This document shows, piece by piece, positions 1 through 6,247 of a stretch of DNA of 15,725 bases. The notes beneath the pieces were generated by a model. It was not told the origin of the DNA, did no database searches, and saw nothing but the letters and a program-made list of their open reading frames with translations. Source of the stretch: an uncultured Bacteroidota bacterium. Lineage in GTDB: Bacteria; Bacteroidota; Bacteroidia; Bacteroidales; SZUA-534. The DNA lies in contig CALABN010000098.1 of assembly GCA_937885735.1 (NCBI GenBank), forward strand, positions 1 to 15,725, in the 5' to 3' direction. Position numbers and translations under genes: made by a program. The number at the start of each line of letters is the position of its first letter. The stretch's first letter is position 1.

Positions 1-323
1 TGGACAAGCGCAACCAGTCCGCTTTTGTGGGTATAAGGAACACCTTCTACCGTATCGCCTCCGTGTTCGGCCAGGGGGTCATTCTGGTGGTTGCAGGGTA
101 TTTGGAATTGAGATATGACAGTATTCCCAAGGCCTGGAATATTACACTGACCGGTGCTTCTCTGCTTTTCCTTCTGTTGTTTTTCTGGCATCTGTGGTCT
201 CTGCCTCATCCTGCCGGGTGTTTTCCACCGCTTCCCATGCATAGGGGAAAAGGCCCTTCATTTCCTCTTCACTCTTTACATAGTACTGTCCACCTTCATA
301 GCGAAGTCTGTCTGTGTCAGTAA
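1..323 (+). CDS. AmpG-like MFS permease, internal fragment with foreign tail
   Basis: The frame is open from the left edge (first full codon at base 3) to a stop at 321-323. The first 70 or so residues resemble the muropeptide permease AmpG and related MFS transporters of Bacteroidota: DKRNQSAFVGIRNTFYRIAS is a typical loop plus the start of a membrane helix, followed by FGQGVILVVAGYLE and a second hydrophobic helix (ASLLFLLLFFWHLW) ending at SLPHPAG. Homology stops near base 212-220. The remaining 35 residues are simply the antisense of a DnaE fragment and are not a natural protein end. AmpG-type proteins import anhydromuropeptides across the inner membrane and normally have about 400 or more residues, so this is only an inner part; the 5' part lies outside the window and the 3' part is missing. 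The segment is visibly richer in GC than the flippase DNA that follows. Family assignment is moderately sure; the exact substrate is not. Confidence 0.6.
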   Translation, partial: DKRNQSAFVGIRNTFYRIASVFGQGVILVVAGYLELRYDSIPKAWNITLTGASLLFLLLFFWHLWSLPHPAGCFPPLPMHRGKGPSFPLHSLHSTVHLHSEVCLCQ

Positions 324-945
324 CCTTCTTACCTGTCTGCAGACACAGTAGAAGATCATGTGGTTTCACATCATCAGCATAGGTGTAATGCACATCATTA
401 GTGCAGACAAGTGGAATATTCAACTCCTTTGATAATTTAATTAAAAACGGATTTATCTTCTTTTGTTCGGGAATACCATGGTCCTGAATTTCAAGATAAA
501 AATCGTCCTTAAAAATATCACGAAGCATAATAGCCGTCTGAACTAAACCGAACGAGCCAACAACAATAATTAAGGATTGGTATCTAACAAGTTTCGTCAA
601 TTCAGGCATATCATAAAAGTCAGATATAAATGGAGCTGACACAAACATTACGCCGTACAAAAACAAACCAACCACTATATTGAATATAAATACTGTTGAG
701 TAATCATCTTCGGAGCATTCCTTTTTTTGAACCAAAGCAACCACAAAACCTGAATTAATAAATTCCTTTGCAACTTCAATGAAAATTGTCAACATTGCAA
801 CAGAACCAAATTCAGCAGGAGACAACAAACGAGATAAGATTATTGATATAAAAAAAGACACCAAATAATGTCCAAATGTACCTACAGCATTCCACTTGGC
901 ACCGTCAACAAAAGAATCTCTAACACTTCTCAACATTTTCAACAA
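142..945 (-). CDS. Chimeric ORF: polysaccharide flippase N-terminus fused to a DnaE fragment
   Basis: The 267-codon ORF has three parts. Residues 1 to about 141 are the N-terminal half of a Wzx/MATE-like oligosaccharide flippase: the opening DGAKWNAVGTFGHYLVSFFI and LSRLLSPAEFGSVAMLTIF are characteristic, with further hydrophobic helices near residues 84-105 and 121-138. Such proteins move lipid-linked oligosaccharides across the inner membrane, have about 480 residues and around 12-14 helices; here only about four are present. From residue about 142 to 243 the sequence becomes a DNA polymerase III alpha segment, and the last 24 residues are the antisense of the MFS fragment. The start ATG at 943-945 fits the family start and lies downstream of a good minus-strand promoter. 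The flippase half belongs with the divergent glycan genes to the right. The fused protein is very unlikely to be functional; I treat it as a flippase gene cut off by a chimeric junction near bases 516-528. Confidence 0.7.
   Translation of the reverse strand: MLKMLRSVRDSFVDGAKWNAVGTFGHYLVSFFISIILSRLLSPAEFGSVAMLTIFIEVAKEFINSGFVVALVQKKECSEDDYSTVFIFNIVVGLFLYGVMFVSAPFISDFYDMPELTKLVRYQSLIIVVGSFGLVQTAIMLRDIFKDDFYLEIQDHGIPEQKKINPFLIKLSKELNIPLVCTNDVHYTYADDVKPHDLLLCLQTGKKVTDTDRLRYEGGQYYVKSEEEMKGLFPYAWEAVENTRQDEAETTDARKTTEGKAEKHRSV
217..525 (-). pseudogene. dnaE: DNA polymerase III alpha subunit (DnaE) internal fragment
   Basis: About 100 residues inside the chimeric ORF match the PHP-domain part of bacterial replicative polymerase DnaE. 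They begin at RDIFKDDFYLEIQDHGIPEQ, continue through LNIPLVCTNDVHYTYADD and HDLLLCLQTGKKVTDTDR, and end at WEAVENT. These are the usual consecutive blocks of the family. Wording such as YLEIQDHGIPEQKK and LSKELNIPLV resembles Firmicutes (clostridial) DnaE more than the Bacteroidota form; that judgement is from memory and not from an alignment. DnaE has more than 1000 residues, so this is a small internal slice with neither end of the gene. Both edges are abrupt: one joins a flippase in frame near 516-528, the other meets an MFS gene on the opposite strand near 212-220. It cannot encode a working polymerase. Confidence 0.7.
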
Positions 946-1010
946 ATTTCACAACAACCAATTTATGTCTAAAGTTTGTCACACATAACAAACAATTTGA
1001 ATTGTACTTG

Positions 1011-1044
1011 CAAAAGTAGCAAACGCAAATTTGCAACCTCAAAA
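1011..1044 (-). promoter_or_regulatory. Bacteroidota-type promoter for the flippase
   Basis: Read on the minus strand there is a -7 box TACTTTTG (1011-1018), a perfect match to TAnnTTTG, with TTTG at 1040-1043 as a possible -33 element 21 bases upstream, slightly longer than the usual spacing of about 19. Predicted transcription begins about 60 bases before the flippase ATG. A perfect 10-base palindrome GCAAATTTGC (1025-1034) lies between the two boxes and could bind a regulator. Confidence 0.5.
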
Positions 1045-1269
1045 TTGAAGTGATTTTTGCAATAATTGTTGTTAAAAAAAACTGTTATGAACAAACATCA
1101 TTAATACTCAAACAATCAGCATATACAAATCTTCTGACTCAAATCAAGCATATTCATCTGAATATTTCTTAAACATAACATTTGGAAAATCGACAATCTA
1201 TTCTTTAGACAAAGAACAATAGCCAAACAAAAAAATGTTTACTTTTACTTTCTTCTCATATGTATTTTT

Positions 1270-1300
1270 TTGTCAATACGTTTATATATAATTGCATTTG
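1270..1300 (+). promoter_or_regulatory. Weak candidate promoter of the glycan operon
   Basis: TTG at 1270-1272, preceded by a T run, is followed after 20 bases by TGCATTTG (1293-1300), which differs from TAnnTTTG at one position. Transcription would begin about 20 bases before the ATG at 1328. The match is imperfect and the real promoter may lie elsewhere in the spacer. Confidence 0.25.
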
Positions 1301-1327
1301 CGTCTTGGATTTGCCAACTACATAAAA

Positions 1328-2491
1328 ATGAATTTTATCAAAAAGACAAAAAGCCGGTTTTTCTATTACACATATATTGTGTTTAGCCATATTATGCTAA
1401 TATATTATCACACAAGAGCGTGCTTTACAAAGGGCAACCGACAGGAAGAAAACAGCATTGCCATTTTTCCATACTATCCTAAAGATTGGGCAGGTAACAG
1501 CAGATTAGCTGGGTTTTCTGCCTACTTTAATAAAGACAACATTAAATGTGTCGTGTTTGATGCATGGCAAGCCAACGAACTTAATGTTTTAAACCATACA
1601 AAATCTTTGTTCATTGAATACGAAACATACTACAAGTTACTGATCGGCAGATTGAGATTACTAAAGGATTTACCATATTATAAATTCATATATATACAAC
1701 GTGCTTTCATTCCAATGTTTCCTTACAAGCATGCATATTTTGAAAGACTTGCAAAAAGATACAATCAAAATATTATTATGGATTTCTATGATGCCGACTA
1801 CGAAAGCAATTATAATGCAGTTTTTGAAGCCATTAAAAGCGCAAAAATGATAACCGTTGCAAGCCATTATCTATATAATAAATTTCTCACTACAAACAGC
1901 AATATAAAATTTATCAGGCTCGCATTATCCGATGAAATGTATCATAAAAAAGGATCCTGGAATGACGACCCCCAAAAACCTATTCGCATTGGATGGATGG
2001 GCAGTCCTGGAAACGCAGGTCAACTAACCACAATTGAAAATCAACTAAAAGCAATTGAAGACGAATTCAACGTGGTATTTTCTTTTGTCTGTCGGGATTT
2101 ACCACAACTATCACTAAGCAAAGCAGAACATCATAATTGGGACGAAATAGGATTTGACTATTACGAATGGCTTTTAACAATAGACATCGGCATTGTTCCT
2201 TTCACTAATCAAACAGAACGCACAAAGGCAAAAATATCAATGAAAGGTCTAGAATTTATGGCAACCGGGATTCCTATGGTAATATCGCCATATGTTCATT
2301 CTGACAAACTAATCAACAATGAAAGCTGCCTTGTAGCAAAAAACGACGAGTGGACAACCTGTTTGAGTAAATTAATAAAAAACAATGAAATACGAACAAG
2401 AATGGGTTCACAAGCTTATTGCATCTACAAACAATTTCACACTTACAATTCCATATATTCAATTTTAAAAGAATCAATATTTGCCCAATAA
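1328..2491 (+). CDS. GT-B fold glycosyltransferase, family 4-like
   Basis: The 387-residue protein looks like a divergent GT4-type glycosyltransferase, which would transfer a sugar from a nucleotide-sugar donor to a growing lipid-linked glycan at the cytoplasmic side of the inner membrane. The C-terminal Rossmann half is the clearest part: IRIGWMGSPGNAGQL near residue 220 is the usual entry into the donor-binding domain, and KISMKGLEFMATGIPMVISP near 302-321 carries the E-x(7)-type donor-site glutamate and the following glycine/proline turn. An aromatic hydrophobic stretch near residues 11-28 (FFYYTYIVFSHIMLIYY) could help it associate with the membrane. I chose the ATG at 1328; the frame is open to a TTG at 1292, but those extra 12 residues look like untranslated leader. 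It is the first gene of a plus-strand cluster, with a 44-base gap before the deacetylase. The sugar specificity cannot be read from sequence. Confidence 0.75.
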   Translation: MNFIKKTKSRFFYYTYIVFSHIMLIYYHTRACFTKGNRQEENSIAIFPYYPKDWAGNSRLAGFSAYFNKDNIKCVVFDAWQANELNVLNHTKSLFIEYETYYKLLIGRLRLLKDLPYYKFIYIQRAFIPMFPYKHAYFERLAKRYNQNIIMDFYDADYESNYNAVFEAIKSAKMITVASHYLYNKFLTTNSNIKFIRLALSDEMYHKKGSWNDDPQKPIRIGWMGSPGNAGQLTTIENQLKAIEDEFNVVFSFVCRDLPQLSLSKAEHHNWDEIGFDYYEWLLTIDIGIVPFTNQTERTKAKISMKGLEFMATGIPMVISPYVHSDKLINNESCLVAKNDEWTTCLSKLIKNNEIRTRMGSQAYCIYKQFHTYNSIYSILKESIFAQ

Positions 2492-2535
2492 CCATCATAT
2501 AAAATACGTTATTTTGCACTATCAAAACATATATC

Positions 2536-3168
2536 ATGACAAATTACAACAACATTCTAATATTAGCTCCACATACTGACGATGGAGAACTTGGTGTAGG
2601 CGGAACAATCAGCCGACTGATAGAAGAAGGCGCCAATGTCTATTACTCTGCTTTCTCAACTGCAGAGCAATCTGTTCCCGATGGGTTTGAAAAAGACATA
2701 CTAAAGAAAGAGGTTAGAAAGGCTACAGCAAAATTGGGAATAAAGGAAGACCACCTTTTCATCTACAACTACGAAGTTAGAAAACTCAATTATTCAAGAC
2801 AAGAGGTATTGGAAGATATGATAAAACTAAAACGACAAATCAAGCCCGATTTGGTTTTCATGCCAAGCCTTCATGACATCCATCAAGACCACACGACCAT
2901 AGCCCAAGAAGGGCTGAGAGCCTTCAAAACAGCCACAATTCTAGGTTATGAATTGATATGGAACAATCTATCATTCGACACTACTTCATTTGTAAAACTT
3001 GAAGCACGACACATCACAGCTAAATGCAATGCACTTCAAGAATATAAATCACAAGGGCAACGCCCCTATATGTCAGAAGACTTCATTTTTTCTCTGGCAA
3101 AAACTCGTGGCATACAGATAGGTTGTGAATATGCAGAAGCATTTGAAGTTGTGAGGCTAATCCTATAA
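2536..3168 (+). CDS. PIG-L/LmbE-family N-deacetylase
   Basis: A 210-residue protein of the PIG-L (LmbE, N-acetylglucosaminyl deacetylase) family, which uses zinc to remove the acetyl group from N-acetylated sugars or sugar conjugates. The N-terminal motif APHTDDGELG (residues 11-20) is the family's AHPDDE-type metal and catalytic site, with His13, Asp15 and Asp16 in the expected places. The second motif, PSLHDIHQDH at residues 110-119, supplies the later metal or proton-shuttling histidines (His116, His119). No signal peptide is visible, so action in the cytoplasm on a nucleotide sugar or lipid-linked intermediate is likely. The length of about 210-230 residues is usual. It lies between two glycosyltransferases, which suggests that one sugar of the glycan carries a free amine at some stage. 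Family assignment is firm; the substrate is unknown. Confidence 0.85.
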   Translation: MTNYNNILILAPHTDDGELGVGGTISRLIEEGANVYYSAFSTAEQSVPDGFEKDILKKEVRKATAKLGIKEDHLFIYNYEVRKLNYSRQEVLEDMIKLKRQIKPDLVFMPSLHDIHQDHTTIAQEGLRAFKTATILGYELIWNNLSFDTTSFVKLEARHITAKCNALQEYKSQGQRPYMSEDFIFSLAKTRGIQIGCEYAEAFEVVRLIL

Positions 3169-3238
3169 TGTTATTCCCATTGTTTGAAGAAAACATAAAA
3201 GGACAACTTTCAATAAACGGCAAACAATCACAGATGAA

Positions 3239-4393
3239 ATGAAAAAGATATTGGTACTATTGGACAATCCTTACACTAACGACCGACGTGTATCGAGAGA
3301 ATCAGAAGCATTGGCATCCAACGGGTTCAATGTCACTTTGATTGCAACCCATTCCATCAACCTTCCTGACGAAGAAACAATAAATGGCGTTCATGTATGC
3401 AGAATACTAAGCCAAGACATATTCGACATAAAGAGAGCACGCTGTTTCAAGCAATATGCAGAATTGATTTCAAAAAAATTTGAATTCAACATCATTCACG
3501 CCAACGACCAGACAATGCTTAATCTTGGTTGTCAAATAAAGAAGATAAAGCCGCAAGTAAAAATCATATACGACTCCCACGAATTATTTCACGCTTGGCC
3601 ATTAAACTTATCATCATACGGCAGCCTTTCAATAGCAATAAAATCTATCATTGTGAGAAAGATTCAAATCGCACGTGAAAAACATAACAAAAAATATATT
3701 GATCAAATAATCACTGTAAACAATTCTCTTGCGAAAGACTTACAGAATTATTTAAAAGCAAGACGAGACGTCTGCGTGGTCAGGAACATTCCAGAATCTT
3801 CGGAATACAAAAAAAGCAACATACTGCGCAACAAGTTCAACATACCCAATGACACCAAAATACTAGTCTTTATTGGTGCAAACATTTATGCCAAGACATT
3901 AAACCTTGAACAAGTGATAGATGAGTTTGCGAACCAAGACAAAATCGCACTTGTATTTATCTGTGCCAACAACCTAAACTCAAAACCAATTGTTGAATAT
4001 GCAAAGTGCAAAAACGCCACAAACATATTTTTTCATGACATTATTTCTCCTTCAGAAATTTCTGAATACCTGTCATCAGCCAATGTCGGCCTAGTGCCTA
4101 CCTGGAACAAAAAAGACCTTTCGTATTGGTTCGCTCTAGACAACAAACTATTTGAATACATCAATGCCCACATTCCTGTATTGGCCACACAGCAACCCGA
4201 ATACATTAACATTGTTGATTCATACAAATGCGGAGTATGTGTCAATCCTGACAATAACAATGCATATATTGACGGGTTCAACGATATAATAAAAGATTAT
4301 GGACTCTTTGTCGGGAACACAGAAAAAGCATCAGCCGAACTAACATGGGAGAAAGAAAGCAATAAACTCATTGAACTATACAAAAGCATTTAA
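3239..4393 (+). CDS. GT-B fold glycosyltransferase, family 4-like
   Basis: A 384-residue glycosyltransferase with a clear two-domain GT-B layout. The N-terminal acceptor domain opens with KKILVLLDNPYTNDRRVSRE and continues through NIIHANDQ (residues 84-90) and IIYDSHELF (109-117), a common pattern in GT4 enzymes. The donor domain begins near residue 207 (KILVFIGANIYAKTLN) and contains GLVPTWNKKDLSYWFALDNK followed by LFEYINAHIPVLATQQPE (304-321), the region that binds the nucleotide sugar. The ATG at 3239 is 70 bases after the deacetylase stop; the nearby ATG at 3234 is followed at once by a stop. The gene is followed, one base after its own stop, by the WbqC gene, so the two are likely cotranscribed and perhaps translationally coupled. 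Donor and acceptor sugars cannot be told. Confidence 0.82.
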   Translation: MKKILVLLDNPYTNDRRVSRESEALASNGFNVTLIATHSINLPDEETINGVHVCRILSQDIFDIKRARCFKQYAELISKKFEFNIIHANDQTMLNLGCQIKKIKPQVKIIYDSHELFHAWPLNLSSYGSLSIAIKSIIVRKIQIAREKHNKKYIDQIITVNNSLAKDLQNYLKARRDVCVVRNIPESSEYKKSNILRNKFNIPNDTKILVFIGANIYAKTLNLEQVIDEFANQDKIALVFICANNLNSKPIVEYAKCKNATNIFFHDIISPSEISEYLSSANVGLVPTWNKKDLSYWFALDNKLFEYINAHIPVLATQQPEYINIVDSYKCGVCVNPDNNNAYIDGFNDIIKDYGLFVGNTEKASAELTWEKESNKLIELYKSI

Positions 4394-4394
4394 A

Positions 4395-5075
4395 ATGTCA
4401 AGAATCTGTGCAATACACCAACCAAATTTTTTTCCGTGGCTAGGCTATTTTCACAAAATTGCGAGTTCCGATGTGTTTGTCATTCTTGACACTGTAGACA
4501 TTGAGGTTGGCACAGCAGATGCCATAACAAACAGGACAAGAATCAAGACTTCGGCAGGTGTTCAATGGATAACTATGCCTATACGGAAAGGAGACAGCAA
4601 AGTCATTAAAGACATATGCATAGACAACCGGAAAAAATGGAGAGAGACAATGCTAAAAACAATTTTTTACCAATATAAAAAGACTCCTTGCTTTGAGTCG
4701 TTCTATCCATTTTTCGAATCACTTATCAAATATGAAACCGACAACATGTCAGAATATAACACACATATTATAAAAGAGATGTGCAAATATTTCGGCATTG
4801 TCACTAAATTTGTTCAATCATCAGAAATGGTCAATCTTTCCGTTGACCGCAACATACGTCTGATTGACATTTGCAAGTCACTTGACTGTGACACATACCT
4901 GTCGGGCAATGGAGGAAAGAAATACCACGACGAGCACCTGTTTGTCGGCAATGGCATTACAGTCAAATACACCGATTTTGTGCATCCCACTTACAATCAA
5001 CCTCATGGAGATTTTGAAAAAGGATTAAGCGCTTTGGATTATTGTTTCAATAACAGCAAAAGTTTATGGAAGTAG
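4395..5075 (+). CDS. WbqC-family protein
   Basis: A 226-residue member of the WbqC family, recognised by the near-invariant N-terminus IHQPNFFPWLGYFHKI (residues 7-22), followed by DVFVILDTVDIE, NRTRI (46-50) and WITMPIRKG, and by the later LSGNGGKKYHD region. WbqC proteins are found in O-antigen and other polysaccharide loci; their biochemical role was not settled when I last knew, and proposals include amino-sugar modification, so I do not assign a reaction. I chose the ATG at 4395 because the family starts just before the IHQPNF block; an upstream ATG at 4371 lies inside the preceding glycosyltransferase and would add eight untypical residues. The gene begins one base after the previous stop and its last ten bases overlap the next gene, so its product is likely made together with the acyltransferase-like protein. 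Confidence 0.85.
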   Translation: MSRICAIHQPNFFPWLGYFHKIASSDVFVILDTVDIEVGTADAITNRTRIKTSAGVQWITMPIRKGDSKVIKDICIDNRKKWRETMLKTIFYQYKKTPCFESFYPFFESLIKYETDNMSEYNTHIIKEMCKYFGIVTKFVQSSEMVNLSVDRNIRLIDICKSLDCDTYLSGNGGKKYHDEHLFVGNGITVKYTDFVHPTYNQPHGDFEKGLSALDYCFNNSKSLWK

Positions 5076-6097
5076 TTATATCATATGACAATCCGAGAAA
5101 TGTCGATGAATGGAATGCACTATGTAAAGGATGTGGAAACTTTGTGCAAACAACGACACAAACTTCCATAGATTCACTTTACAGGAAAAGACCCATATAC
5201 ATTGAAGTATTTGACAACGAAGTACTTGTCGGAGGCGTAAAACTTAATATTTGGATGAGTTCCAAATTCAAAGTCATCTTACCTAGTTTATCCAAAACTC
5301 TTTCTCAATTTGGTGAATACATCATAGATTTCAATAATTCAAAGTACACATACGCTATAAAACTAATTAACGACACCATTGCAACCTTAATTATAGACGA
5401 AAAAATAGTTTCTTTGTCTGTAAAAGGTTTTTACCCAACATTATATGGCAGCGAAACACCTCTACTATATGAGGACAAGAGCAACAAGCCTATCAGCAAA
5501 ACAGACTTCAGCATTGCTTACATAGACTTACATAAAAGCGAAGATGACTTATATAAATGCATGCATGTCAAACACAGGAACATGGTTAACAAAGCTCTCC
5601 GCGAAGAGTTGACGTTTCAAGAATTGCCATGTGAGCCAAGCATCTTGAACCTGATGCTGTCAGAAACATATTCACAACAAGGCAAACATGCTCCCGACAA
5701 AAAATACATTGAAAAAGTCTTAAATGTAGGAAAAGAGCATGCTGTAGGTAGATTATTTGTAGTCAAACAAGATAAAAACATTTTGTCAAGCGCTTACGTA
5801 CAGACTTACGGCAAAATAGCAGACTATTCGTTTGGTGGCAACAAGAAAAATGATTGCGGAGCAGGGCAATTCCTACAATACGAAATCTTCAAAGCACTCA
5901 AAAATGACGGAATAGAATACTACTCTTTAGGACAAGTAGCCAATGGCATTGATTTAAACAATATTAAATTTTCAGAAGGAATAACCAGATTCAAAATGAG
6001 ATTTGGTTGTCAAACATCTTCTTCACACAAGGCTTTATATGTGTACGACAAAAAGAAACACTTCATTTGGAATTTATTGTGCCGTTGGTTTCTATAA
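5066..6097 (+). CDS. FemAB/GNAT-like acyltransferase
   Basis: A 343-residue protein with the features of the FemAB-like or BioF2-like acetyltransferase group (double GNAT fold). In order there are an N-terminal GNAT half with FVQTTTQTSI and EVLVGGVKLNIW near residues 27-65, the basic block KHRNMVNKALREEL near 168-181 that FemAB proteins share, and a C-terminal GNAT half with AVGRLFVVKQDKNILSSAYV and a final ITRFKMRFG. Members transfer acyl or aminoacyl groups to amines, for example in peptidoglycan cross-bridges or on sugars. There is no signal peptide or clear membrane helix. The start codon overlaps the end of the WbqC gene by ten bases, a strong sign of coupling. With an N-deacetylase two genes upstream, a role in N-acylating a deacetylated amino sugar is a reasonable inference, but the donor and acceptor are unknown. 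Confidence 0.65.
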   Translation: MEVVISYDNPRNVDEWNALCKGCGNFVQTTTQTSIDSLYRKRPIYIEVFDNEVLVGGVKLNIWMSSKFKVILPSLSKTLSQFGEYIIDFNNSKYTYAIKLINDTIATLIIDEKIVSLSVKGFYPTLYGSETPLLYEDKSNKPISKTDFSIAYIDLHKSEDDLYKCMHVKHRNMVNKALREELTFQELPCEPSILNLMLSETYSQQGKHAPDKKYIEKVLNVGKEHAVGRLFVVKQDKNILSSAYVQTYGKIADYSFGGNKKNDCGAGQFLQYEIFKALKNDGIEYYSLGQVANGIDLNNIKFSEGITRFKMRFGCQTSSSHKALYVYDKKKHFIWNLLCRWFL

Positions 6098-6147
6098 CTT
6101 GCTTATCTCCACAAACGCACTGTGTTGTTTGAAAACAAGTTTTTTTT
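6096..6147 (+). terminator. Possible intrinsic terminator of the glycan operon
   Basis: AACTTG (6096-6101, overlapping the stop codon) can pair with CAAGTT (6136-6141), which runs directly into a seven-T tract (6141-6147). A shorter pairing CAAAC/GTTTG (6112-6116 with 6126-6131) can form inside. The stem is short, so termination may be partial. Confidence 0.4.
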
Positions 6148-6220
6148 GCAGATAGTCGTTCTTTCAGCAATAAAATACCCGCATATATCAAATCTACAAC
6201 CTTCTTGAATACAAATAAAT

Positions 6221-6228
6221 TATCTTTG
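6221..6228 (+). promoter_or_regulatory. Possible -7 box of the surface-protein gene
   Basis: TATCTTTG matches TAnnTTTG exactly and lies 20 bases before the ATG at 6248, which would give a leader of only about 15 bases. No TTG or TTTG is present at the proper -33 distance, so this is a weak call. Confidence 0.3.
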
Positions 6229-6247
6229 ATAGGCTTATTATTGACAA

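Larger units (their letters stand above)
946..1327. other. Divergent intergenic region between flippase and glycan operon
   Basis: This 382-base AT-rich spacer separates the flippase (minus) from the first glycosyltransferase (plus). It holds the minus-strand promoter at 1011-1044 and a weak plus-strand promoter candidate near 1270-1300. I found no ORF with recognisable coding character, no tRNA and no convincing terminator. The stretch 1080-1250 shows nothing I can interpret beyond A/T runs. Confidence 0.6.

Noticed and set aside
142..945. Reading the 267-codon ORF as one novel fusion protein of biological meaning
   Set aside because: The last 24 codons are antisense to an MFS gene and the middle is a DnaE slice without either natural end. 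Accidental joining explains this more simply than a new fusion system.
1050..1327. Possible small gene or RNA in the AT-rich spacer before the first glycosyltransferase
   Set aside because: No open frame of note, no stable hairpin and no conserved-looking motif beyond a weak promoter candidate.
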